In this document: piece after piece, positions 1-8,024 of the stretch
Layout: every line of letters begins with the position of its first letter
How positions within the stretch are numbered: position 1 is the first letter of the stretch
Assembly: GCA_900470095.1 (NCBI GenBank)
Contig: UBZM01000058.1
Span: forward strand, 19,666-83,665
From: Hyphomicrobiales bacterium
GTDB lineage: Bacteria; Pseudomonadota; Alphaproteobacteria; Rhizobiales; Beijerinckiaceae
DNA length: 64,000 nucleotides
Reading direction: 5' to 3'
Program-made: the position numbers and the translations under genes
The notes under the pieces: model-generated
What the model was told of the DNA's origin: nothing
The model's database searches: none
What the model saw: only the letters and a program-made list of their open reading frames with translations

Positions 1-177
1 AGTGAGCTTCTCTTCGGCGATTTCGCGCAGCGCCACGACGGGGTTCTTGTCGTTGTCGCGGGGAACGAGAATCTGCGTGCCCGAAGCGATCATGCGGGCG
101 CGGTGGCTGGCCAGCAGAACCAGCTCGAAGCGGTTCTCGACCTTGTCGATGCAGTCCTCAACGGTAACGCGAGCCAT
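1..177 (-). CDS. rpoZ: RNA polymerase omega subunit (partial, 3' end off window)
   Basis: Omega is the small RNA polymerase subunit that helps beta' fold and assemble, and in many bacteria forms part of the ppGpp response. The visible 59 codons begin MARVTVEDCIDKVENRFELV, and the stretch LLASHRARMIASG then VPRDNDKNPVVALREIAEEK is the conserved Rpb6/omega core. The gene runs leftwards off the window, so the C-terminal tail is missing. The ATG at 177 follows a purine-rich GAAGGAGC on the minus strand, a good ribosome binding site. In many Rhizobiales rpoZ is followed by relA/spoT; that position lies outside the window. Confidence 0.93.
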   Translation of the reverse strand, partial: MARVTVEDCIDKVENRFELVLLASHRARMIASGTQILVPRDNDKNPVVALREIAEEKLT

Positions 178-286
178 TGAACGGCTCCTTCTGATCTTGG
201 CGATGCAGGGAAAGATTGATGTGAGCCGGCCATACAGGCAAAGCCGGGCGGATGCAAGATTTTGCTGCGCGCTCCAGGCTCAGGCC

Positions 287-2002
287 TTACCAGCCCTCGC
301 CCTGCATCCGGCTGACCAGTTCGTCGAGCCTAGGCTCACGATGGGCCAGGCCGTCGAGGATCGATCCCCCGGCCATCGCGGGCAGCTCATGCGGCGCAAG
401 CTCGGCAAAGCGCATGCGCATCGGCGTCGCCACGCCCTCGCCGAAGGCGATCGCCTCGCGATTGCCGATGGCCGAGAGGAAGCCGATCGTGCTCGCCGAG
501 GCATCGGCAATGGCCGAGCGGATGATCTGCTGGTCGCGGTCATTGGCGAGCCGCATCGCAAAGATGGTCGAGCATTGCGACAGGATCGTGGGGTCGAGTT
601 CGCCCGGGCGCTGGGTCACGACGCCGAGATAGGCGCCGTATTTGCGGCCTTCCTTGGCGATGCGGGCGATGGCCTGCCGGGTCGGCGCGAAACCGAGCGA
701 CTGATCCGCCGGCACATAACGATGGGCTTCCTCGCAGAGCAGCAGCACCTCGTAGCCGCCATGGCTGAACATGGCGAGGTCGAAGGCGATGCGCGACAGC
801 ACGGAGGCGACAGAGTTGACGACATCGGCCGGCAGGCCTGCGAGCTGGAACACGCAGATCGGCCGGCCATGCTGCGGAATCCGGAAGATCTGGCCGATCA
901 CCTGGCCCATGCCGTCGTTCATGTTCGCGCGTGCGAACATGAACTGGTAGCTCGGGTCGCCGTAGAGGGCTTCGAGGCGGACCTTCAGCGATCGCAGCGC
1001 GGCCCGCGGATAACGGATCTCATGGAGTCCCATCAACTCGTCCAGGACCGCAATCGCGTCGACCATTCTGTAGGGCAGGGGGGCGTCGCCGCTGGAGGCT
1101 GCGCCACCGGCCGCCGACCGCCGCGCCGTCGGATCGAGCGGCCGCTTCAACAGCGAGGAGCCGAGGTCGCGGGCGAAATCCTGGGTTGCGGGCTTGCGAT
1201 AGCGGGCGCGGGCCGCGGCGATGACCTCGCGCAGGATGTCGATCTCGTCGAGATCGGGACGGCCGCGAAAGACGACATCGGCAAATTCTTCGAGGCGGAA
1301 CATCCAGAAGGGCAGGTCGAGGCTCTGCGCATCGGTGACCACGGCCTTGTCGGGAAAGGCGTGGGCGTATTCGTTGTGCGGATCGAGGATCAGCACCCGC
1401 AGATGCGGCTTGGCGGCAATCGCCTTGCGCAGCAGCAGCGAGACGGCGCTGGACTTGCCGACGCCGGTCGTGCCGACCAGCGCGAAATGGCGCGACAGCA
1501 GATCGTCGATGCAGACCGTCGCCGGAATGGCGGCATCCTGCGTCAGGTGGCCGATGGTGACGCCGGCCCTGGCGCCGAGGTCATGCACCAGGGCAAGATC
1601 ATGGGCCCGGATGCGGTGCGCGATCGCTCCGACCGGCGGATAGGTGGTGATGCCGGTCTGGAAATAGGCGCGGCCGCCTTCGGCCTCCAGCACTTCGCCG
1701 AGCAGCTCCACCTCGATATGGACGGGATTGTCGGCCAGTTCGTCCCAGAATTCCCTGACGGCCTTGATCTCATAGACCATGCCGACGATCCGGTTGCGCC
1801 CGAGATTGATCGAGATCATCCGCCCGATCGTCCAGACCTCGGGCGTTGCCGTGCCGCCGCGTGGCATGATGGTCCCGATCGTCGCGCGCGCGCCAGTGCA
1901 TGACAGAACGCGGCCGATCGACCGGTCGGCAACCTGGCCGGCCGTGCGACGGTCCGGCACGATGTCGTTCTCGAACTGGCCCTGATTGACGGAAATCTGC
2001 AC
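287..2002 (-). CDS. HerA-like ATP-binding protein (DUF87 family)
   Basis: A 571-residue P-loop ATPase of the HerA/FtsK superfamily. An N-terminal HAS-barrel-like region (about residues 20-160) precedes Walker A GTTGVGKSS at residues 177-185. Further on are ILDPHNEYAH, an acidic Walker B VLLLCEEAHRYVP, and VTQRPGELDPTILSQC, a combination typical of HerA-type hexameric motors. Family members translocate DNA, for example with NurA in archaeal end resection; bacterial copies are usually uncharacterised. No NurA nuclease is adjacent, so a role in DNA processing is only inferred. The GTG start at 2002 has a GAGAGG about nine bases upstream. The 109-bp gap to rpoZ on the same strand would allow co-transcription. 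Confidence 0.85.
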   Translation of the reverse strand: MQISVNQGQFENDIVPDRRTAGQVADRSIGRVLSCTGARATIGTIMPRGGTATPEVWTIGRMISINLGRNRIVGMVYEIKAVREFWDELADNPVHIEVELLGEVLEAEGGRAYFQTGITTYPPVGAIAHRIRAHDLALVHDLGARAGVTIGHLTQDAAIPATVCIDDLLSRHFALVGTTGVGKSSAVSLLLRKAIAAKPHLRVLILDPHNEYAHAFPDKAVVTDAQSLDLPFWMFRLEEFADVVFRGRPDLDEIDILREVIAAARARYRKPATQDFARDLGSSLLKRPLDPTARRSAAGGAASSGDAPLPYRMVDAIAVLDELMGLHEIRYPRAALRSLKVRLEALYGDPSYQFMFARANMNDGMGQVIGQIFRIPQHGRPICVFQLAGLPADVVNSVASVLSRIAFDLAMFSHGGYEVLLLCEEAHRYVPADQSLGFAPTRQAIARIAKEGRKYGAYLGVVTQRPGELDPTILSQCSTIFAMRLANDRDQQIIRSAIADASASTIGFLSAIGNREAIAFGEGVATPMRMRFAELAPHELPAMAGGSILDGLAHREPRLDELVSRMQGEGW

Positions 2003-2230
2003 GGCCCTGGGCCTCTCGATCTGATCTGGCTCAGGAATGAAAGGGCGTGCGCGCTTAAGATTGGTTTCCAGGCTGCGTTAGCTTGTCGGCGCGGTTAGCA
2101 AATCACGAAGAAATCCGGGAAAGCTCTCGCGATATCCATCAGCGAACGTGGTCTTGCCGATCAATTTCCGTGCCTTGAGCCGGACCGGGCCAGGCGGTAT
2201 GCACGCTGGCAACGGGCGAGGGGACTTGAG

Positions 2231-2983
2231 ATGACAAATGGCCGGTTGCGACTGGGCGTGAACATCGATCACGTTGCTACGGTGCGCAATGCGCGCGGCG
2301 GAGCCCTGCCCGATCCGATCCGCGCCGCGCATCTTGCGGTCGAGGCCGGGGCCGACGGCATCACGGCGCATCTGCGCGAAGACCGGCGCCACATCCGCGA
2401 TGCCGACATCGAGCGGCTGGTGGCGGAGCTCACCGTGCCCCTGAATTTCGAGATGGCAGCCACGGCGGAGATGATCGCGCTGGCTGAGCGCCTGAAGCCG
2501 CATGCGGCCTGCCTCGTGCCCGAGAAGCGTGAGGAGCGCACGACCGAAGGCGGGCTCGATGTCGTTGGACAGGAGCGTGCTTTGGCGCCAGCGATCGCGC
2601 AGCTCAACGCGGCGGGCTCCAGGGTGTCGCTCTTCATCGAGCCGGATGCGGCGCCGATCAGGATGGCGGCCAAGCTCGGCGCGCCGGTGGTCGAGCTGCA
2701 TACCGGGACCTGGTGCCATGCCGTCATCGACGGCAAGCGGGACAAAGCTGACGCGGAGTTTCGCCGTCTTGCCGAAGGGGCTGCGCTTGCGGCTTCGCTC
2801 GGCCTCGAGGTTCATGCCGGCCATGGGCTCGATTACGACACTGCGCGCGAATTGGCGGTCGTTCCCGATTTCGTCGAGTTCAATATTGGCCACTTCCTGG
2901 TCGGCGAAGCGCTCTTCATCGGCCTCGAGCAGGCGATCGTGCAGATGCGTGCAGCCATGGACGAAGGGCGCGCCGCCAAGTAG
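2231..2983 (+). CDS. pdxJ: Pyridoxine 5'-phosphate synthase
   Basis: Catalyses the last ring-forming step of the DXP-dependent vitamin B6 pathway, condensing 1-deoxy-D-xylulose 5-phosphate with 3-amino-2-oxopropyl phosphate to pyridoxine 5'-phosphate in the cytosol. The 250-residue protein is of normal length and opens with LRLGVNIDHVATVRNARGG, the family signature; it also has GADGITAHLREDRRHI, the catalytic-Glu strand FEMAATAEM, and the phosphate-binding end VPDFVEFNIGHFLVGEALF. The ATG follows GAGGGGACTTGAG. It leads the conserved alphaproteobacterial series pdxJ-acpS-lepB-rnc-era-recO, with acpS nine bases downstream. Confidence 0.97.
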   Translation: MTNGRLRLGVNIDHVATVRNARGGALPDPIRAAHLAVEAGADGITAHLREDRRHIRDADIERLVAELTVPLNFEMAATAEMIALAERLKPHAACLVPEKREERTTEGGLDVVGQERALAPAIAQLNAAGSRVSLFIEPDAAPIRMAAKLGAPVVELHTGTWCHAVIDGKRDKADAEFRRLAEGAALAASLGLEVHAGHGLDYDTARELAVVPDFVEFNIGHFLVGEALFIGLEQAIVQMRAAMDEGRAAK

Positions 2984-2992
2984 ACCGGCTGC

Positions 2993-3397
2993 ATGATCCT
3001 CGGCATCGGCTCCGACCTCTGCGATATCCGCCGCATCGAGCAATCGCTGGAGCGATTCGGCGAGCGCTTCACCCATCGCATCTTTACCGAAGGCGAGCGT
3101 GCCAAGTCGGACCGCCGTGCCACCCGGGCGGCCTCCTATGCCCGCCGCTTTGCCGCCAAGGAGGCCTGCTCGAAGGCGCTTGGCACCGGTCTGAGCCGCG
3201 GCGTGTTCTGGCGCGACATGGAGGTGGTGAACCTGCCCGGCGGCCAGCCGACCATGCGGTTGACCGGCGGCGCCGCCGAGCGCCTCGCGGCGATGCTGCC
3301 GCCAGGGCACGAAGCCTTCGTCCATGTCTCGCTGACCGATGATCCGCCAATGGCGCAGGCTTTCGTCGTGATCGAGGCGCGGCCGCTTCTTCCCTGA
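2993..3397 (+). CDS. acpS: Holo-[acyl-carrier-protein] synthase
   Basis: Transfers 4'-phosphopantetheine from CoA to the serine of acyl carrier protein, activating it for fatty acid synthesis. The 134-residue protein has the two family signatures: MILGIGSDLCDIRRIE with the Mg-binding Asp near residue 8, and RRFAAKEACSKALGTG with the catalytic Glu/Lys pair. AcpS functions as a trimer in the cytosol. It starts nine bases after the pdxJ stop, so translational coupling is likely; acpS next to pdxJ is a classic arrangement in Proteobacteria. Confidence 0.97.
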   Translation: MILGIGSDLCDIRRIEQSLERFGERFTHRIFTEGERAKSDRRATRAASYARRFAAKEACSKALGTGLSRGVFWRDMEVVNLPGGQPTMRLTGGAAERLAAMLPPGHEAFVHVSLTDDPPMAQAFVVIEARPLLP

Positions 3398-3411
3398 CAG
3401 GGAGTACGGGC

Positions 3412-4473
3412 ATGGCAGGTGTCGTCGGCGCGGAACGCGAGGAGCGTATTCGTGCGAGTTTCCGGGGCCAGGCGGAGGCCTGCCGCGGGCTTGGCTCGCC
3501 CTTCACGGCGCTGTTCTGCGAGGTGATGGCAAGAGGGCTCGATCAAACCAGCGGTTTTGGCCGGCGCGCCCTTGGCTGGCCGGGCGACCCGGCTGCCGAT
3601 GCGCTGCCCTTGCGGGCAGCCGGCGCCTTCAACGCCCTGGCGCGTTCCGGAAAGATGCCGTCACTGCAGGCGCTCTACCCGCCGGCTCTTGCCAGCGCGG
3701 ATGCATTGTGGCGCGGGCTTGCCGCGGCCATCGACGCCCATGACGCGGATCTTGCCGCTTATCTCGACAGTGCCCCGCAGACCAATGAGGTGAAGCGCTG
3801 CGCCGCGCTGCTCGGTGGGGCCCTGATCGTTGCCCATGATACCGGCCTGCCGCTCGATCTTCTGGAGATCGGCGCCAGTGCCGGGCTCAATCTCGGTTTC
3901 GAGCGCTATCGCTACGCACTCAGTGCCGCCAGTTGGGGGCGCGACGATGCGCCGGTCACGATCCGCAGCGAATGGCGCGGGCTGCTGCCCCGGCTCGATG
4001 TCGCGCTTCGCGTGGCGGCACGGCGTGCCTGCGACCTGAATCCGCTCGACCCATCGCGGCCGGCCGATCGCGCTCGCGTCCTCTCCTATATCTGGCCGGA
4101 TCAGGCCGACCGCCTGCACACAACGGAAGCAGCCTTCGATGCCGCGTCTGCTGCCCCATGGCGCGTCGAGCGAGCCGATGCCGCCGTCTGGGTCGAGGCA
4201 CGGCTGGCCGAGGCGGCAGTGCCGGGCAGCGCCCGCATGCTGATGCACACCATCATGTGGCAATATCTGCCGGAGCCGACCAAGCAGCGCATTATTGCGG
4301 CCATGGCCGCAGCCGGCGCCGCGGCGACCGTCGAGCGCCCGCTGGCTTGGCTCCGCATGGAGCCGGACGGCAAGCCAGGCCATGCAGCGGTGACCCTGAC
4401 GCAATGGCCGGGAGGGGTGGAGCGTGAGCTCGGGCGCGCCGATTATCACGGCCGCTGGGTCGAGTGGCACTGA
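3412..4473 (+). CDS. DUF2332 family protein
   Basis: A 353-residue cytosolic protein of the DUF2332 family, whose biochemical role is not established. The fold resembles an S-adenosylmethionine-dependent methyltransferase: the segment LLEIGASAGLNLGFERYRY (about residues 145-163) looks like a glycine-rich SAM-binding motif. The MLMHTIMWQYLPE segment and C-terminal PDGKPGHAAVTLTQWPGG are further blocks I associate with this family. It begins 14 bases after acpS and probably rides on the same transcript. It is accessory here, since lepB normally follows acpS in related genomes. Methyltransferase activity is inference from the glycine motif only. Confidence 0.85.
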   Translation: MAGVVGAEREERIRASFRGQAEACRGLGSPFTALFCEVMARGLDQTSGFGRRALGWPGDPAADALPLRAAGAFNALARSGKMPSLQALYPPALASADALWRGLAAAIDAHDADLAAYLDSAPQTNEVKRCAALLGGALIVAHDTGLPLDLLEIGASAGLNLGFERYRYALSAASWGRDDAPVTIRSEWRGLLPRLDVALRVAARRACDLNPLDPSRPADRARVLSYIWPDQADRLHTTEAAFDAASAAPWRVERADAAVWVEARLAEAAVPGSARMLMHTIMWQYLPEPTKQRIIAAMAAAGAAATVERPLAWLRMEPDGKPGHAAVTLTQWPGGVERELGRADYHGRWVEWH

Positions 4474-4495
4474 GGCGGATTAGCCGACGATGCAA

Positions 4496-4526
4496 AACGG
4501 GCCGGCGCTGCGTGCGCCGGCCCGTT
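4496..4526 (-). terminator. Intrinsic terminator after aqpZ
   Basis: A perfect 12-bp stem (4496-4507 with 4515-4526) closes a 7-base loop. On the minus strand the stem is followed by TTTTGC, so it fits a Rho-independent terminator for aqpZ. It lies between the convergent DUF2332 and aqpZ genes and may also slow plus-strand transcription, although no T-run follows on that side. Confidence 0.75.
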
Positions 4527-4576
4527 CGATCAGAGAGATACGAGACGCCGGACCGAGCCGGCGCCGTCTTGACCGC

Positions 4577-5275
4577 TTACGCAGGCTTGTCGGACTTCAG
4601 CCAGCGATAGAGCACGCCGCCGAGAGCGCCGCCGATCAGCGGTGCGACCCAGAACAGCCAGAGCTGCTGCAGCGCCCAGCCGCCGACGAACAGCGCCGGG
4701 CCGGTGCTGCGCGCCGGATTGACCGAGGTATTCGTCACCGGAATGCTGACCAGGTGGATGAGGGCGAGGCCGAGGCCGATGGCGAGCGGTGCGAAGCCGG
4801 CCGGTGCCTTGCCATGGGTCGCGCCCATGATGATGAAGAGGAACATCATCGTCATGACGACTTCCATCAGGAAGCCGGAAAGCAGGCTGTACTGGCCCGG
4901 CGAATGTTCGCCATAGCCGTTCGAGGCAAAGCCCTTGGCGAGATCGAAGCCGGGGGCGCCCTTGGCGATCAGATAGAGGATGAAGGCGCCGGCGACCGCA
5001 CCGATCACCTGCGCAATGATATAGGGGATCACCTCTCCGGAGGGGAAACGCCCGCCGGCCGCGAGTCCGACGGTGACTGCCGGATTGAGATGGCAGCCCG
5101 AAATATGGCCGATCGCATAGGCCATGGTGACGACCGTCAGGCCGAACGCAAGTGAGACGCCGAGCAGCCCAATGCCGACCTGCGGGAAACCTGCGGCGAT
5201 GACCGCGCTGCCGCAGCCGGCGAAGGTCAGCCAGAATGTGCCGATGGCTTCAGCCGCATATTTCTTCGAGCTCAT
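4577..5275 (-). CDS. aqpZ: Aquaporin Z
   Basis: Inner-membrane water channel of the MIP family. The protein (232 residues from MSSKKYAAEAIGTF) has six hydrophobic segments and both pore motifs, HLNPAVT in the first half-repeat and SVNPARS in the second, as in E. coli AqpZ. The ISGCHLNPA context and narrow-pore residues suggest water rather than glycerol, although this is by eye only. The start at 5275 is preferred over an ATG at 5302 because GGGGGAA sits directly upstream at good spacing. It has its own terminator and a long upstream region, so it is probably monocistronic. It interrupts the acpS-lepB adjacency found in relatives. Confidence 0.95.
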   Translation of the reverse strand: MSSKKYAAEAIGTFWLTFAGCGSAVIAAGFPQVGIGLLGVSLAFGLTVVTMAYAIGHISGCHLNPAVTVGLAAGGRFPSGEVIPYIIAQVIGAVAGAFILYLIAKGAPGFDLAKGFASNGYGEHSPGQYSLLSGFLMEVVMTMMFLFIIMGATHGKAPAGFAPLAIGLGLALIHLVSIPVTNTSVNPARSTGPALFVGGWALQQLWLFWVAPLIGGALGGVLYRWLKSDKPA

Positions 5276-5609
5276 ACTGATTCCCCCAGAGGTTGTGACC
5301 AACTATCAGTGAACCTGGGCTCGGAATGCGTCAATTACGCTACTGCGGGGCCGCCCTTCACCAGCGGCAGGGGGCAATCTTCACCGGTTGCCGCGCGCCC
5401 TGGGGCAATGTCGGGCCGGCCGGATTGCGGCGCCGCAGTTGCGGCAGGTCCGGACTGCAAGCAGCCGGGGAAATTCGCGATGGCAGAACCAATGTTGCAT
5501 TGCGAGGCCGGGCGGCCCTGTTCGCGCCATCTTGTGCGAGGATATCGCGTTGTCCCCGGCCGTACATTCCGCTATGCCGCGCCTCGGAACCGATGAAGGA
5601 GCGCCCCGG
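5276..5609. other. Divergent intergenic region aqpZ/lepB
   Basis: About 330 bp between the divergent aqpZ and lepB starts. It must hold promoters for both, but no clear sigma-70 hexamers stand out. GTG/ATG-initiated reading frames here have no recognisable domain and the region lacks repeats or terminators. An in-frame ATG at 5574 is an alternative lepB start. Confidence 0.5.
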
Positions 5610-6377
5610 GTGGCCAACGACGCCGAAATCAAGAGCAAGACGGCCAAGGACGAGGGCGGCATCCTTGAGACGATCAAGGTCGTCGTCCAGGCGCTTCTCA
5701 TCGCGCTCGTCATCCGCACGCTGTTGTTCCAGCCCTTCAACATTCCGTCGGGCTCGCTGATCCCGACATTGCTGATCGGCGACTATCTCTTCGTCTCCAA
5801 ATACACCTACGGCTATTCCAAGCATTCGATCCCGTTCAGCCCGCCGCTGTTCAAGGGGCGGGTCTGGGCTGCCGAGCCGAAGCGCGGCGACATCGCCGTC
5901 TTCAAGCTGCCGAGCGACAATTCCACCGATTACATCAAGCGCGTCATCGGCCTGCCGGGCGACCGCATCCAGATGATCGACGGCATCCTCCACATCAACA
6001 ACCAGCCGGTGAAGCGCGAGCGCATCGCCGATTTCGAAACCACCGACAACTGGGGCCGCAGCACCAAGGTCATCCAGTATCGCGAGACGCTGCCTGAGGG
6101 CGTCAGCCACAACATCATCGAGCGCGAGGGCGACACCGGCACCTTCGACAACACGCCGGTCTTCCACGTGCCCGAGGGCCATTTCTTCATGATGGGCGAC
6201 AACCGCGACAACTCGCTGGACTCGCGCGACCGCAGCGTCGGCTACGTGCCTTTCGAGAACTTCGTCGGCCGCGCCGAGATCATCTTCTTCTCCATCGACG
6301 ACGGTGCCTCCGCCTGGCGTGTCTGGGAATGGCCCTGGACCGTGCGTTGGAACCGCCTGTTCAGCACGATCAAGTGA
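5610..6377 (+). CDS. lepB: Signal peptidase I
   Basis: Membrane-anchored serine protease that removes signal peptides from exported preproteins. The 255-residue protein has one N-terminal membrane segment (VVVQALLIALVIRTLLF), then FNIPSGSLIPTL with catalytic Ser49, DYIKRVIGLPGDRI with the general-base Lys near 110, and GHFFMMGDNRDNSLDSR, the box E signature. The GTG at 5610 is chosen because GAAGGAG lies eight bases upstream; an in-frame ATG at 5574 lacks such a site. The TGA overlaps the likely GTG start of rnc, giving translational coupling. Confidence 0.95.
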   Translation: MANDAEIKSKTAKDEGGILETIKVVVQALLIALVIRTLLFQPFNIPSGSLIPTLLIGDYLFVSKYTYGYSKHSIPFSPPLFKGRVWAAEPKRGDIAVFKLPSDNSTDYIKRVIGLPGDRIQMIDGILHINNQPVKRERIADFETTDNWGRSTKVIQYRETLPEGVSHNIIEREGDTGTFDNTPVFHVPEGHFFMMGDNRDNSLDSRDRSVGYVPFENFVGRAEIIFFSIDDGASAWRVWEWPWTVRWNRLFSTIK

Positions 6378-6400
6378 CGAAGCCGCAAGTGACGAAGCCG
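6371..6400. repeat. Perfect 15-bp tandem duplication at lepB/rnc junction
   Basis: The unit CAAGTGACGAAGCCG occurs twice head to tail (6371-6385 and 6386-6400). The first copy contains the lepB TGA and the GTGA overlap that starts rnc; the second gives a second in-frame GTG. The duplication adds five residues (VTKPQ) to the RNase III N-terminus without a frameshift. Confidence 0.95.
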
Positions 6401-7120
6401 GGAGACAGCGGGCGTAAGACGCCCGATCTCGCTCGGCTTGAGGCGAAGCTTGGCCATGTCTTCGCCAATCGCTCCCTGCTTGACACCGCCCTGACCCACA
6501 TGAGCGCCGAGAGTTCGCGGCTCGGCAGCTATCAGCGGCTTGAATTCCTGGGCGATCGCGTCCTGGGATTGAGTGTCGCCGACATGCTCTTCGAGCGCTA
6601 TCCGCAGGCCGAGGAAGGCGACATGTCGCGCCGCCTGGCCGATCTCGTGCGCAAGGAGACCTGCGCCGAAGTCGCTCTGGGCTGGGACATCGGCAGCTTC
6701 CTGAAGCTCGGCGATGGCGAGATCCTGGGCGGCGCCCGCAAGAACAAGGCGATCCTGGCCGATGCCTGCGAGTCGATCATCGGTGCGGTCTTCATCGATG
6801 GCGGCTATGCTGCAGCAAGAGGACTGGTCGAGCGCGCCTTTGGCGAACGCCTGCTGAAGCCGGTGCGCCCGTTGCGCGATGCGAAGACCGCGTTGCAGGA
6901 ATGGGCGCAGGGCAAGGGCTACCAGACGCCGACTTATACCGAGCGCGGCCGCTCGGGCCCGGACCATGCCCCGCTCTTCCGGGTTGCGGCCCGGATCGCG
7001 GGATTGATCGACGCCGAAGCCGAAGGGCGCTCCAAGCGCCTCGCCGAACAAGCTGCTGCCGAGGCGTTCCTGCGCCGCGAGGGGCTCTGGAACGAAACCA
7101 TGGGAGATGACAATGGCTGA
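6374..7120 (+). CDS. rnc: Ribonuclease III
   Basis: Double-strand-specific endoribonuclease for rRNA precursor processing and dsRNA turnover. It has an N-terminal endonuclease domain with signature YQRLEFLGDRVLGLSVAD and second acidic patch ADACESIIGAVFIDGGY, then a C-terminal dsRNA-binding domain (ALQEWAQGKGYQTPTYTERG to EQAAAEAFLRREG). The length, 248 residues from the GTG at 6374, is normal. A second in-frame GTG at 6389 comes from a 15-bp duplication, and neither has a good ribosome binding site, so coupling to lepB termination probably drives initiation. An upstream ATG at 6329 would lie deep inside lepB and is rejected. Confidence 0.95.
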   Translation: MTKPQVTKPGDSGRKTPDLARLEAKLGHVFANRSLLDTALTHMSAESSRLGSYQRLEFLGDRVLGLSVADMLFERYPQAEEGDMSRRLADLVRKETCAEVALGWDIGSFLKLGDGEILGGARKNKAILADACESIIGAVFIDGGYAAARGLVERAFGERLLKPVRPLRDAKTALQEWAQGKGYQTPTYTERGRSGPDHAPLFRVAARIAGLIDAEAEGRSKRLAEQAAAEAFLRREGLWNETMGDDNG

Positions 7121-8024
7121 GGCCGACAAGCCCACACGCTGCGGCTTCGTTGCGCTGATCGGCGCGCCCAATGCCGGCAAGTCGACGCTGCTGAACAAGC
7201 TCGTCGGCGCCAAGATCTCGATCGTCTCGCGCAAGGTGCAGACGACGCGGACCCAGGTGCGCGGCATCGCGCTCGCCGGCACGGCGCAGGTCATCTTCGT
7301 CGACACGCCCGGCATCTTCGCACCCAAGCGCCGGCTCGACCGCGCCATGGTGACGAGCGCCTGGGGCGGCGCGACCGATGCCGACCTGATCGGCGTGCTG
7401 ATCGATGTCGAGCGCTTCGACAATGAGGAGAACACAAGGCTGCTGGAAAAGCTCGCCGAGCTGAAGCAACCCAAGTTCCTGATCCTCAACAAGATCGACA
7501 CGATCGAGAAGGAGAAGCTGCTCGCCATCACGACGCAGCTGAACGAGCGGGGCAAGTTCGAGACCACCTTCATGGTCGCGGCGCTGACCGGCTACGGCGT
7601 CAAGGACATCCTCGACTGGCTCGAGACGCGTCTGCCGTTCAGCCCCTGGCTCTACCCGGAGGATCAGATCTCGGATGCGCCTCTGCGCTTCCTCGCCGCC
7701 GAGATCACGCGCGAGAAGATCTTCGAGCGCCTGCACGACGAATTGCCCTATCGCTCGACCGTCGAGACCGAACAATGGCAGCAGCGGCCCGATGGCTCGG
7801 TGCGCATCGAGCAGACGATCTATGTCGAGCGCGAGGGCCAGCGGAAGATCGTGCTCGGTGAGGGTGGCCAGACCATCAAGGCGATCGGTCAGAAGGCCCG
7901 CGTCGAGATTGCCGAGGCGGCCGAGGCCAAGGTCCATCTCTTCCTCTTCGTCAAGGTTCGCGAGAACTGGAGCGACGATCCGGAGCGCTATCGCGAGATG
8001 GGGCTGGAGTTCCCCAAGGGCTAG
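7113..8024 (+). CDS. era: GTPase Era
   Basis: Essential GTPase that binds 16S rRNA near its 3' end and checks 30S assembly. The 303-residue protein has G1 GAPNAGKST, G3 DTPGIF and G4 LNKIDT in the N-terminal GTPase domain, and a C-terminal KH domain with the GxxG-type segment VLGEGGQTIKAIGQKAR. The ATG at 7113 is preferred over 7107 because GGGAG lies at proper distance; it overlaps the rnc stop by eight bases. Its stop overlaps that of the convergent LysR gene within a shared CTAG at 8021-8024. Confidence 0.96.
   Translation: MAEADKPTRCGFVALIGAPNAGKSTLLNKLVGAKISIVSRKVQTTRTQVRGIALAGTAQVIFVDTPGIFAPKRRLDRAMVTSAWGGATDADLIGVLIDVERFDNEENTRLLEKLAELKQPKFLILNKIDTIEKEKLLAITTQLNERGKFETTFMVAALTGYGVKDILDWLETRLPFSPWLYPEDQISDAPLRFLAAEITREKIFERLHDELPYRSTVETEQWQQRPDGSVRIEQTIYVEREGQRKIVLGEGGQTIKAIGQKARVEIAEAAEAKVHLFLFVKVRENWSDDPERYREMGLEFPKG

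Noticed and set aside
2..1903. Long plus-strand frame opposite the HerA-like gene and rpoZ
   Set aside because: Low-complexity Arg/Gly/Asp-rich translation with no domain, typical of the antisense frame of a GC-rich gene. The minus-strand frame has Walker motifs.
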